This document shows positions 1 to 8,811 of a stretch of DNA of 16,543 nt, piece after piece. This DNA comes from Gammaproteobacteria bacterium (GTDB lineage: Bacteria > Pseudomonadota > Gammaproteobacteria > Eutrophobiales > Eutrophobiaceae): positions 1-16,543 of the forward strand of contig JACQHV010000005.1 of NCBI GenBank assembly GCA_016198885.1. The letters run 5' to 3'. A model generated the notes under the pieces. The model was not told the DNA's origin and made no database searches. It was given only the letters and a program-made list of their open reading frames with translations. The position numbers and the translations under genes are program-made. Numbering within the stretch: the stretch's first letter is position 1; every line of letters begins with the position of its first letter.

Positions 1-405
1 GTTTCTATCAGGGAACAGGATGCCTTGCTGGATCTCATTTTCGTCAGTAACGGAGCCTACCGATTCACGGCGGGAAGAGGATTAGCTGCTGTTGAAAATA
101 TGCTGGAAGTCCTTGCATGTGTTGATATCTGTACTGAACAGCCATTTGATATTCTTCAGAAACTTGTACTTTCACACAGTGCGGAAACCAGTGGTTTTAT
201 TTGTATTCTGCTTGATTGGGATGAACAACGGAAACAATTGATACGTCAGTTAAGGTCAATGAAAATCCCGGTACTGCTAATCATAATCAGTCAGAAACCC
301 GAGATAGTACAATCAGTAACTGACCCCATGCTGGATCAACCAGAAAATTTTTGGGTATTACAAGCTGATAATATTCAACAAAGCATGGATAAATTAATCG
401 TCTGA
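1..405 (+). CDS. DUF58 domain protein, C-terminal part (5' end outside window)
   Basis: The reading frame is open from the first base, so only the last ~134 residues are present. A TTG at position 25 is an internal codon, not a credible start. The residues 'VSNGAYRFTAGRGL' followed by a 'MLEVLACV' helix match, from memory, the C-terminal part of DUF58 (vWA-like) proteins of beta/gammaproteobacteria. These proteins usually sit between a MoxR-family AAA+ ATPase and a TgpA-type transglutaminase, and are thought to act in metalloprotein or envelope protein maturation. The gene stops 7 bases before the transglutaminase start, so the two are very likely co-transcribed. The catalytic or metal-binding part of DUF58 is not visible. 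Assignment is by context plus C-terminal signature. Confidence 0.8.
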   Translation, partial: VSIREQDALLDLIFVSNGAYRFTAGRGLAAVENMLEVLACVDICTEQPFDILQKLVLSHSAETSGFICILLDWDEQRKQLIRQLRSMKIPVLLIIISQKPEIVQSVTDPMLDQPENFWVLQADNIQQSMDKLIV

Positions 406-412
406 CTATTTC

Positions 413-2401
413 ATGACCACTACCAGTATAACGTTGACACATACACCCCCATTTCTGGTCGGGGTTGGGCTTATATTGTGGGGCTGGCAGTGTGATTACA
501 TTATGTATGCGATCGTTATGGCGCTTCTGCTGGAAGCATCTCACTGGATATCGTGGCGCTGGTCGATAACTGACAGGGAATTTAATTATATTGCCGACTT
601 GTGCAGTATAATTTTTCTTTTTGTCATTATTTATGTATTTACCGTGCATTCTATTCATGGAATATTCATCATACTGTCCTTACTTCCGTTTTTTTTCTTT
701 TTGCTGATACTCGCCCAGGTTTACAGTACGCAAGAGAAAATTAAACTCAGCGCGTTATTTATCAGTATGCGCAGACTGGAATCGGATATGGCAGATTCCG
801 TCATGGGGATTGATCTGACCTTCCCTTATCTTTTTGTGTGCATGATTTCTGCCAGCGCAGGAAATCAACACACAATCCTGTTTTTTATCTTTATTTGTAT
901 CCTGACTGCCTGGACCCTGTGGATATTTCGTCCTGGGCGCTATCCATTATCAACATGGGCATTGTTCCTTATTATGTCTTTTCCCATGGCTTATGCAGGT
1001 CAAATCGGCATACAAACCCTGCAAGCAATTGTTGAAACAACATTTCTTGACTGGTTTGATCAATTCATGTGGCGTAGCCGGGATCCAAATCGCACTATAA
1101 CTGCTATAGGTTCTCTTGGAAGATTAAAACTATCAGACCGAATCATGGTGCGCGTTGATGCGGGGAAACAGTTTAACGTTCCATTGCTGATCAGAGAAGC
1201 TACTTATAACACGTATGGTTATGGCATATGGACCAACCTGAAGAATTCTTTTAATGTCATCGATCCATCACTTGGTGGCAGGAGCTGGGTATTAAACAAA
1301 ACAAACAGGGCACAGAATAAAATTACTATCAGTACCTTTCTGGAAGAAGACAAGGCCGTTATTCCAGTCCCGCATGGCGCAAGTGTTCTTACCAATTTAA
1401 CCGCCGCACAGATTGAAACCAGTCCTTACGGTGGTGTAATCCTCGAATTGAATCCCGGATGGCTTAAGTATGATGTTTTATATAATCAGGATCAGTCATT
1501 TGATACAACACCGGACAAGGAAGACCTTGAAATTCCTCCTTTATATAAAAAGGATTTTGAAAAAATAGCAATGAATCTTCAACTGGACGCAAAATCCCGT
1601 CCTGAGATCGTACATACAATCAAACAATTCTTTGCAAATAATTTCAGATATTCTCTCACGCAACAGGAACGTTACCCGCGGGGTAAGTATCTTTCCAAAT
1701 TTCTGTTCGAGACAAGAAAAGGACATTGTGAATATTTTGCCACTTCGACAGCATTATTATTACGTGCCGCAGGAATTCCCTCCCGATATGCTGTTGGCTA
1801 CTCCATCCAGGAATACAGTCACCTGGAAGGCCAGTATATCGCCCGCGCCAGGCACGCTCATTCCTGGGTATTGGCTTATGTGAATAAAACATGGCAGGTA
1901 ATTGATACTACACCTGCACTTTGGGCACCCCTGGAGGAAGAAAATAGTTCAGCTATTGAACCTTTCGTGGATATATGGTCATGGTTGTCGTATAAACTTT
2001 CAACATGGAATGTAGACGATCCTGAAAAAATGCAATCAGCTATTTTCATATGGTTGTTAATTCCACTAATTGGATATTTTGCCTGGCGTATTTATTTCAA
2101 GGAACGTATGGCAAAAATCAAAAAGAATCAATCAAAGATCAGTACCACATTTCAGAAGCTTGGTTCAGATTCAAGCTTGTATAAATTAATAGCACAAATA
2201 GAACAGTTAAATCTGCCGCGCAGGCCAGGTGAAACGTTACCAGCCTGGATCTCAAGAATTGAGGGTATAAATCCATATAAAAATATTCAGCCCATCCTCA
2301 CCCTGCATTATCGCTATCGATTTGATCCGGCGGGAGTGGAAGCGACTGTTAAACAGGAGATGAATGCACTGATCGAAATAAAACTCAAAAAATTGGCTTG
2401 A
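413..2401 (+). CDS. tgpA: TgpA-like membrane transglutaminase (DUF3488-transglutaminase core-DUF4129)
   Basis: This 662-residue protein has the length and layout of TgpA (about 670 residues in Pseudomonas). It starts with a run of hydrophobic helices over about the first 200 residues. A periplasmic transglutaminase-like domain follows, then one more helix near residues 544-565 and a cytoplasmic DUF4129-type tail containing 'RRPGETLPAWISRIE'. The papain-like catalytic triad is visible: Cys439 in 'KGHCEYFATS', His483 in 'RHAHSWV' and Asp498 in 'VIDTTP'. The triad is intact, so I expect an active enzyme acting on envelope proteins; the substrate is unknown. The ATG lies 7 bases after the DUF58 stop with no strong Shine-Dalgarno, which fits translational coupling. 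It converges on the Rieske-fusion gene with 13 bases between the stops. Confidence 0.9.
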   Translation: MTTTSITLTHTPPFLVGVGLILWGWQCDYIMYAIVMALLLEASHWISWRWSITDREFNYIADLCSIIFLFVIIYVFTVHSIHGIFIILSLLPFFFFLLILAQVYSTQEKIKLSALFISMRRLESDMADSVMGIDLTFPYLFVCMISASAGNQHTILFFIFICILTAWTLWIFRPGRYPLSTWALFLIMSFPMAYAGQIGIQTLQAIVETTFLDWFDQFMWRSRDPNRTITAIGSLGRLKLSDRIMVRVDAGKQFNVPLLIREATYNTYGYGIWTNLKNSFNVIDPSLGGRSWVLNKTNRAQNKITISTFLEEDKAVIPVPHGASVLTNLTAAQIETSPYGGVILELNPGWLKYDVLYNQDQSFDTTPDKEDLEIPPLYKKDFEKIAMNLQLDAKSRPEIVHTIKQFFANNFRYSLTQQERYPRGKYLSKFLFETRKGHCEYFATSTALLLRAAGIPSRYAVGYSIQEYSHLEGQYIARARHAHSWVLAYVNKTWQVIDTTPALWAPLEEENSSAIEPFVDIWSWLSYKLSTWNVDDPEKMQSAIFIWLLIPLIGYFAWRIYFKERMAKIKKNQSKISTTFQKLGSDSSLYKLIAQIEQLNLPRRPGETLPAWISRIEGINPYKNIQPILTLHYRYRFDPAGVEATVKQEMNALIEIKLKKLA

Positions 2402-2414
2402 CTGTAAAAATTTG

Positions 2415-3038
2415 TTACCAATATGCATACAGCATTTCATTTTCGACTTTTGTATTCAATTGATTCAGGGGTCTCGTCCCGTTTTCAATGCATTTTCCTG
2501 TAGTAATATCGAATTTCCAATGATGTCTTGGACACGTCAGTGTATTTCCTGCCAACGCAGAAACCGGGATATTCGTTGCCTGGTGTGGACAACGACTGTC
2601 ATATACCTTGATAAAATCACCGTCCTGATAAATAAATAATTCACGGCTGTCACAGTCATGACGTGAAACGCCTTCAACTATTTCACTGATTGCGATTACT
2701 GCATGCCACTTCTGATCATTGCCTAATTTATCCGGCTGAAATTCAGGAATATTCATGTCAATAATGATATCTATTGCCCATATTATTTTTGACAGCCCCA
2801 GCGTGGGAAATGCAATCAGCAATGAGTCAATTATCTCATCTGGCGTTACTCCCGCCTGTAATGCCCTGACGAGGTATTGCCTGAATCCGGTATCTGTCTG
2901 ATTATCCACTTTGGTCAATACAGAGATGATCGCGCGTGTCTTTTTATCAAGATGTTTTCCTGATTTCTTGATGAAATCAAAATAGGAATGCATGGCATCC
3001 GGACGGATTTTCATCAGATATGTTAAAGCATCGCTCAT
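2415..3038 (-). CDS. CMD/AhpD-like domain fused to a Rieske [2Fe-2S] domain
   Basis: This is a 207-residue, probably cytoplasmic protein with no signal peptide. Residues ~1-95 are helical and resemble the carboxymuconolactone decarboxylase (CMD/AhpD) fold, with the typical 'RALQAGVTPDEIIDSL' segment at 58-73. The CxxC...H redox motif that should precede it is absent; the segment there reads 'TDTGFRQYLV'. Residues ~108-207 form a Rieske domain with ligands Cys150/His152 ('CPH') and Cys169/His172 ('CPRH'), 16 residues apart. Such a small Rieske domain could act as a ferredoxin-like electron carrier or as a redox module for the CMD half. It is the last gene of the minus-strand group and lies 34 bases after the small membrane-anchored protein. 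The Rieske call is firm, the CMD call is good, and the function is unknown. Confidence 0.85.
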   Translation of the reverse strand: MSDALTYLMKIRPDAMHSYFDFIKKSGKHLDKKTRAIISVLTKVDNQTDTGFRQYLVRALQAGVTPDEIIDSLLIAFPTLGLSKIIWAIDIIIDMNIPEFQPDKLGNDQKWHAVIAISEIVEGVSRHDCDSRELFIYQDGDFIKVYDSRCPHQATNIPVSALAGNTLTCPRHHWKFDITTGKCIENGTRPLNQLNTKVENEMLYAYW

Positions 3039-3072
3039 ATCTCAAATAACCTGCTGGTAGGGAAATTATTTA

Positions 3073-3528
3073 TTATTCAGCATTACGCATTGGTTTGGGC
3101 ATGGATACAGTCATTACTTTCGTTGTCAGTTCAGGTAATCCCTGTATATAGATCGTTTCCACCGGGCTGGCATAAGCATCATGATTAAACATAATATGTA
3201 CTTTCGGATCCTCTGTTTCACGTAATTGAATATTTTTTTCAAACAAAATTGAACGCGTAATAATTTTCTGCACTGGTAGATTGATTGAAACTATGCCCGC
3301 CTGACCGCTTTCACGTTGCACACAGGCATTATGGTTCTTCATCTGAAAACATCTGACATGTGCATCTGTAACAAGAGCACCTGTTTCTTCATCAATTGTC
3401 TTGAAATTTAACTCAATAAAATCTGTTATCTCATCCTGTCTGGTACCAAACAAAGAAAAATAATCACCCATAATAAACAGAATAAAAGCCATACCCGCTA
3501 AAGCTGCAATAATGTAAATTTTTTTCAT
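3073..3528 (-). CDS. Small membrane-anchored or secreted protein of unknown function
   Basis: I do not recognise this 151-residue protein. It opens with a short basic start (MKK) and a hydrophobic helix at about residues 4-22, so it is either a signal-anchored or an exported protein. The rest is mostly alternating polar/hydrophobic beta-type sequence with two cysteines (Cys60 and Cys69) that could form a disulfide outside the cytoplasm. The stretch from 'GALVTDAHVRC' through 'IMFNHDAY' is reminiscent of carboxypeptidase-regulatory-like beta-sandwich domains, but this is only an impression. It starts 5 bases after the antiporter stop, which suggests co-translation and possibly a shared role. 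No catalytic motif is visible. Confidence 0.7.
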   Translation of the reverse strand: MKKIYIIAALAGMAFILFIMGDYFSLFGTRQDEITDFIELNFKTIDEETGALVTDAHVRCFQMKNHNACVQRESGQAGIVSINLPVQKIITRSILFEKNIQLRETEDPKVHIMFNHDAYASPVETIYIQGLPELTTKVMTVSMPKPMRNAE

Positions 3529-3533
3529 AATAA

Positions 3534-4703
3534 CTAGTCACGCCTGAGTCGATCAGAAATAGCAATCGGCGTGGGATAATTTAAAACAATAATGTAGGAA
3601 GATATTATAAATGTAAGCAAAGTTGTGAGTTGTATCAGGTTGGAAGTTATTTCCCCTATGAAATTGGATTCTACAGCAAGTACTGCAATAAGAAGAGAAA
3701 ACTCACTTACCTGCCCAAGACGATAACCCACTTCCTTCGAAATCGTCTTTTTTTCACCCGCCCTGGTTAATAACATTTTGAATATTATTGGTTTTATCAC
3801 AATCACAAAAACAGCCAGAATAGCCGATGGTATGATAATTCCCCGCAAGGTAGTCATGTTAAAACTCGCTCCCAGTGAAAAGAAAAAAATAATCAGAAAA
3901 AAATCACGGAGCGGTTTAAGACGATCTGTAATAAATAATGCAATTGGACTGGACGCGAGAGTTACTCCTGCGATAAATGCGCCGATTTCGCGGGAAAGGC
4001 CAAGACCGGCAGCAAGTTCCGCGATACCCATGCACCAGGCGATCGCCAGCAGGAAAATATATTCATGGATTTGATCATATTTTTGAATCAGCCGGATAAG
4101 CACATATCTATCCAGAATATAGGCAATTCCTGCGAGAAGCGGCAATGTTGACAACTGTGCCACAATATCCACCAATAAATTGGCGCCTTTTCCATATCCC
4201 TGCAGGAGCAAGAGGATAATAATTGCAATTAAATCCTGAATTAACAATACACTGATGATTATCTGACCCGTGTGACGATGATGCAATATTGTTGTTGGCA
4301 GTAATTTAAGTCCCAGGATCGTACTGGAGAACATCATAACGGAACCTATCAGAACCGCATCCAGGATGGGATAATCAAACATGTATGCAACAGCAAACCC
4401 TGTCAGGCAAAACAGGAGAGAGCTGATCAATGTAATCTTCAATGCCTCTCCCAGCATCCGCCAAAGTTGCTGTGGCAAAAGATCAAGTCCGAGGAGATAC
4501 AGCAGGAAAATGATTCCGATGTTGGAAATATCTTTAACAAGTTCAGCATCATTCACCAGCGATAGACCCCAGGGCCCAAGCAATATCCCCAGGAGAATAT
4601 ATCCGACGATCATTGCCTGGCGTGCGAACAGCGCCAGAGTGGCAAGAATAGCGGCACCTGTGAAAATCAGAAAAATGGAATATTCAATTGTATGATCAAT
4701 CAT
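3534..4703 (-). CDS. CPA2-family (Kef/NhaS-type) monovalent cation:proton antiporter
   Basis: This 389-residue inner-membrane protein is hydrophobic almost throughout, with about 12 predicted helices, and belongs to the Na+/H+ exchanger CPA2 branch. Family landmarks include 'LLGILLGPWGLSLV' near residue 36, 'MMFSSTILGLKLLP' at 123-136, the transport-site pair Gln156-Asp157 in 'LLIQDLIA', 'LGLSREIGAFIAGVTLA' at 234-250 and the conserved Lys304 in 'IVIKP'. It stops after the membrane domain, so it lacks the C-terminal RCK/TrkA-N regulatory domain of KefB/KefC. The exchanged ion (K+ or Na+) cannot be told. The ATG lies 20 bases after the hrpA stop, in the same direction, so it is probably in the same operon. 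Confidence 0.9.
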   Translation of the reverse strand: MIDHTIEYSIFLIFTGAAILATLALFARQAMIVGYILLGILLGPWGLSLVNDAELVKDISNIGIIFLLYLLGLDLLPQQLWRMLGEALKITLISSLLFCLTGFAVAYMFDYPILDAVLIGSVMMFSSTILGLKLLPTTILHHRHTGQIIISVLLIQDLIAIIILLLLQGYGKGANLLVDIVAQLSTLPLLAGIAYILDRYVLIRLIQKYDQIHEYIFLLAIAWCMGIAELAAGLGLSREIGAFIAGVTLASSPIALFITDRLKPLRDFFLIIFFFSLGASFNMTTLRGIIIPSAILAVFVIVIKPIIFKMLLTRAGEKKTISKEVGYRLGQVSEFSLLIAVLAVESNFIGEITSNLIQLTTLLTFIISSYIIVLNYPTPIAISDRLRRD

Positions 4704-4723
4704 TACTGTTAACTCGCATCATA

Positions 4724-7700
4724 TTACTGGCAGGAAATGTTCCGAGTCTGTTGTTTATAAACCCTACTGAGCTTTTCCAACTGCTGTTGTAAACGTTCAA
4801 CTGATACTGACATTGCCGTTTTCAATTCCTGGGCAAAGAGAGATACCCGGTATTCTTCCAGCATCCACCGGTATGTTTCCATTTCCTGCGTTGATATATC
4901 AAAATGCTGTTGTGCGCTTGTTAATTGTTTATAAAAATCCAAAAAAGGTTTCAGTTGTACTGATTGCTTTTTATCTTTATGAGGGAATAAAAATAATTTT
5001 TCCAATCGCTTGTTGATTGCATCGAGATAGCGAGGATAATGTCTTAACCATCTGAGTGGTGTTTGCCTGATAAAACCATTGAAAACAAGTGTGCAAAGAT
5101 GATTCTGAATATCATCTATCGTGTCTGCATGGATGACGGCGATATTATCTGTAACCCTTGTTTTTACAGCATGATATTTTTCCAGTAAACCATGGACAAG
5201 ATCACAGATATCATTCGCTTCGATCATTAATCGGGGAATGCCGTTATCCCTTCGCCTGTTAAATTCATCCTGACTTCTGATCTCGTAATTATCTGCAATA
5301 AATACACGTTCTATAATTAATCGGACCAGATCATTTTTTAATTCATCGCACGAGCCTATTGGCAGATAATTTATGCACATCCTGTCAATATGAGGCAGAT
5401 TTTTCTTCAGATAATTTATATCTTTTTTTAACGCCAGCATGAACAAGCGTAATAATCCTGATCGCATGGTTATACATGCCTTTTCTGCGGTATCGAAACA
5501 GCGGATTGAAACAAATTTATCCATGTCAACAATTGCCGGATAAGCCCTCACAGTCAATCCATTGATCCTGTGATTGACTATATCAGGCAGTTTGCCGAAA
5601 TCCCATGCTGTTATTCCATCACGGTTAATATCCGTGTCTGAAATTGACTCCAGTTTCTTCTGCACGTTACCAGACAATTTTTCCCTGAGTTCCGTCAGAC
5701 TACGGCCTTCCGTCAGAACTTCATTTTTTTCATTTAGCACACGCACCCTTACCCGATAATGTTCCGGCAGGGTGATTGATTGCCAGAAAGCATGGGGTAT
5801 TTCAATGCCACGGTTGCGGAATACATACTCTGCCAGATTAACTTCCAACTGTTTCTCATTCATCATTATGTTCCTGGCACATTCCTGTGCGAAATCCTGG
5901 ATTGGCATAAGATTGCGCCTTAGTCGTTTTGGCAACGATTTGAGCATCAGGGCAATTTTTTCTTCCAGTATGGACGGCGCCAGCAATCGCTCAAGTTGGC
6001 CATGATCAAGCTGATTCAGCAAAGGCAGAGGAACATCAAGTGTGATTCCATCGTCAATTTCACCCGGTTTAAACCGGTATGTCAGCGGTAAATCATTCTG
6101 GTTGATTTTTAACGAATCCGGGTAATGTTCATCGGTAATCAACTCCGCCGGATGATTCATGATCTCGACTTTATTGAGGAACAGAAATTTACTGTTCGCT
6201 TTCATCACCTTCAGGTACCATTTTTCAAATGCAGGGCCATTACAGACGCTTGCAGGGATTTTCAGATCATAAAATTTATAAATTGAATCTTCATTCAGAA
6301 TATCCAGACGGCGGGATTTTTGTTCCAGCAACCTGATGTCATCCATGAGTTTATGATTAAATTCAAAAAATCCGGCTTGTGTCTTATAGTTTCCCTCCAC
6401 CAGGGCATCCCGTATAAAAATACGGCGTGCTTCCACCGGGTTAACCCTGCCATAATTGATCCTGCGTCTTGGAATCAGAATCAGTCCATAAAGCGTCACC
6501 TTTTCATAGGCCATAACCTGTTGCGCCCGTGTGTCCCAGTGGGGCTCGAAATATTGAGACAGAAGCAGGTGTTCTGCGGGTTTAATAAGCCACTGAGGAT
6601 CGATACTTGCCACGGTCCGTGCATATAATCGTGTTGTTTCAGTCAATTCAGCGGCTACAATCCATTTCGGCAATTTGCTGAATTGATCAGAACCCGGAAA
6701 GATATTTAATTTTATTCCGCGTGCGCCGGTATATTCCCTGTGGTCGGACTTAATGGCAATGTGGCTTAACAATCCACTCAGTAATGCACAATGAATATTG
6801 TTGTAATTTGCCGGTTCTGTGTTTTCCCGGATGCCCATTTCGGACAACAGTTCAGATAATTGCTTATGTACTTCCTTCCACTCACGAATACGCGCAAATG
6901 AAAGAAAATTCTGGTTGCATAATTTGCGCAACCGATTCCGGGACAGATGTCTGGAACGTTCGTGATAGAAATTCCAGAGATTCAAAAACCACATGAAATC
7001 GGATCGATCATCTGCAAACCGTTGATGCGCCTTATCCGCTTTTTCCTGCGTATCGAGTGGTCTGATTCTGGGGTCCTGTACACTCAGTGCGCTGACAATA
7101 ATCAGTACTTCCGTAATACATGATAATTCATGCGCTGCCAGCAAAATCTTTCCATATCGCGGATCGATTGGCAGACGCGCAAGTTGCCTGCCTGTGCTTG
7201 TTAGGTTTCCATCCGTATCTACTGCCTTGAGTTCAGTTAATAATCGCACTCCATCATTGATATAACGTAAATCCGGTTTATCAATGAATGGAAATTCCCT
7301 GATGTCAACAAGTTCCAGTGCTTTCATTCGCAGGATGACAGAAGCCAGATTTGTCCTGAGGATTTCAGCATCCGTATAAAGGGGTCTTGCAGCAAAATCT
7401 TCATTTGAATACAAACGTATGCAAATACCTGGAGCAATCCGGCCGCAGCGTCCTTTTCTCTGTTCCGCTGATGCCTGTGAAATCTTTTCTACCGGCAGTT
7501 GTTGCACTTTGCTTCGACGGTTGTATCGACTGATGCGCGCAAGACCTCTGTCGATGACATAACAGATACCCGGAATTGTCAGTGAAGTCTCAGCTACATT
7601 TGTGGCCAAAATGATATACCGTCGTCTGTGCGGTTTGAATATTTTGGCTTGTTGTACAATATCCAGACGCGCATACAAAGGCAAAATATCGGTATCAGAA

Positions 7701-8611
7701 AATTTCTGTTTATTCAGAAACCGGACAGTTTCATGGATCTCCCTTTCTCCTTCAAGGAAGATTAAAATGTCACCATGACTTTCCAGTGATAATTCCCTGA
7801 TCACCGCAAGCAACGCCATATCGTTTATTGTCTCATCTCCGGATTCATCCGTATCCATTGGCCGGTAGCGGACTTCCACAGGATAAGTGCGGCCCGAGAC
7901 TTCAATCACAGGCGCGTTATCAAAATGTTCTGAAAAACGCTGAATATCAATGGTCGCCGAAGTGATGATAATCTTGAGATCGGGACGTATGGGCAGAAGC
8001 TGTTTCAAATAACCAAGAATAAAATCGATGTTCAGGCTTCGTTCATGGGCTTCATCGATGATCAGGGTGTCATAAGTTTCAAGCAGGCCATCATGCTGCA
8101 TCTCGGCAAGCAATATGCCATCCGTCATCAATTTGATATAGGTATTGTTTGATGTTTTATCGCTATGACGGATCTTGAAACCTACTACTTCACCCAATGG
8201 TGTGGCCAATTCTTCAGCAATACGTGTTGCAACTGTCTTCGCTGCAATACGACGTGGCTGGGTGTGGCCGATAAGTCCATTGATCCCCCTGCCAAGAGTT
8301 AAACAAATTTTGGGTAGCTGTGTCGTTTTACCTGAGCCGGTTGCACCGCAGATGATCACCACCTGATGTTGTTGAATTGCCTCTTTGATCTCATCAAGCC
8401 ACGCATGGATGGGTAAATCCATTGAAAACCCGACTATTGGACATGTCACTTCCCCGGCTTCCTGATTATCGTCCATGACCTGCCTTATCTGCTTATGCAG
8501 TGACTCAATATCCTGTGTTACAGATGGATTTTGAGCCTTTAGTTGGCTAAATAACCGCCTTTGATCATCCAACCGCCACTTTGTAATCTGTTTTTCGTAT
8601 TTATCAGCCAC
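4724..8611 (-). CDS. hrpA: ATP-dependent RNA helicase HrpA (DEAH box)
   Basis: The protein has 1295 residues, close to the 1300 of E. coli HrpA, and looks complete. Helicase motifs are all in place: Walker A GATGSGKT (89-96), motif Ia 'HTQPRRIAA' (116-124), DEAH (186-189), SAT (218-220), 'ATNVAETSLTIPG' (336-348) and motif VI 'QRKGRCGR' (384-391). The winged-helix/ratchet, OB-like and long C-terminal DUF3418-type regions follow. HrpA unwinds RNA in the cytoplasm and in E. coli acts in fimbrial mRNA processing and rescue of stalled ribosomes. The start is a GTG at 8611; no ATG lies upstream before an in-frame stop, and a weak GGATGG sits about 8-13 bases ahead of it. It is the first gene of the minus-strand run and is divergent from the PP2C fusion. 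Confidence 0.97.
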   Translation of the reverse strand: MADKYEKQITKWRLDDQRRLFSQLKAQNPSVTQDIESLHKQIRQVMDDNQEAGEVTCPIVGFSMDLPIHAWLDEIKEAIQQHQVVIICGATGSGKTTQLPKICLTLGRGINGLIGHTQPRRIAAKTVATRIAEELATPLGEVVGFKIRHSDKTSNNTYIKLMTDGILLAEMQHDGLLETYDTLIIDEAHERSLNIDFILGYLKQLLPIRPDLKIIITSATIDIQRFSEHFDNAPVIEVSGRTYPVEVRYRPMDTDESGDETINDMALLAVIRELSLESHGDILIFLEGEREIHETVRFLNKQKFSDTDILPLYARLDIVQQAKIFKPHRRRYIILATNVAETSLTIPGICYVIDRGLARISRYNRRSKVQQLPVEKISQASAEQRKGRCGRIAPGICIRLYSNEDFAARPLYTDAEILRTNLASVILRMKALELVDIREFPFIDKPDLRYINDGVRLLTELKAVDTDGNLTSTGRQLARLPIDPRYGKILLAAHELSCITEVLIIVSALSVQDPRIRPLDTQEKADKAHQRFADDRSDFMWFLNLWNFYHERSRHLSRNRLRKLCNQNFLSFARIREWKEVHKQLSELLSEMGIRENTEPANYNNIHCALLSGLLSHIAIKSDHREYTGARGIKLNIFPGSDQFSKLPKWIVAAELTETTRLYARTVASIDPQWLIKPAEHLLLSQYFEPHWDTRAQQVMAYEKVTLYGLILIPRRRINYGRVNPVEARRIFIRDALVEGNYKTQAGFFEFNHKLMDDIRLLEQKSRRLDILNEDSIYKFYDLKIPASVCNGPAFEKWYLKVMKANSKFLFLNKVEIMNHPAELITDEHYPDSLKINQNDLPLTYRFKPGEIDDGITLDVPLPLLNQLDHGQLERLLAPSILEEKIALMLKSLPKRLRRNLMPIQDFAQECARNIMMNEKQLEVNLAEYVFRNRGIEIPHAFWQSITLPEHYRVRVRVLNEKNEVLTEGRSLTELREKLSGNVQKKLESISDTDINRDGITAWDFGKLPDIVNHRINGLTVRAYPAIVDMDKFVSIRCFDTAEKACITMRSGLLRLFMLALKKDINYLKKNLPHIDRMCINYLPIGSCDELKNDLVRLIIERVFIADNYEIRSQDEFNRRRDNGIPRLMIEANDICDLVHGLLEKYHAVKTRVTDNIAVIHADTIDDIQNHLCTLVFNGFIRQTPLRWLRHYPRYLDAINKRLEKLFLFPHKDKKQSVQLKPFLDFYKQLTSAQQHFDISTQEMETYRWMLEEYRVSLFAQELKTAMSVSVERLQQQLEKLSRVYKQQTRNISCQ

Positions 8612-8811
8612 TATTTTTAACCATCCGGTTAAGCTTGAAATTTCATCTCATAATCAACAATTTATTTTGTAAAATGTAGGGGGACTGGTAGGATACCAAT
8701 CACTGTTTTGCACAAGTTTTGTTATCATCAATGGCATACAGGGGATAAAATAAAACATCTTCATGTAAAAGGTCATTTTACTCAAATAAACCTATGAAAT
8801 TATAAGCATTA
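8612..8811. promoter_or_regulatory. Divergent intergenic region between hrpA and the PP2C fusion
   Basis: These 200 bases separate two divergent genes and should hold both promoters. On the plus strand a candidate sigma-70 promoter has -35 TTATCA (8722-8727), an 18-base spacer and -10 TAAAAT (8746-8751), placing transcription start near 8758. A short dyad, TGGTAGGATACCA (8686-8698, 5-bp arms), is the only inverted repeat I see. It lies upstream of the plus-strand candidate and could be an operator, but could also be chance. I found no convincing promoter for hrpA. The plus-strand start codon at 8812 lacks a clear Shine-Dalgarno. Confidence 0.4.

Noticed and set aside
2380..2440. Possible terminator between the convergent transglutaminase and Rieske-fusion genes
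   Set aside because: Only a 4-base TTGG/CCAA pairing with a long loop and no T-run; not a credible hairpin.
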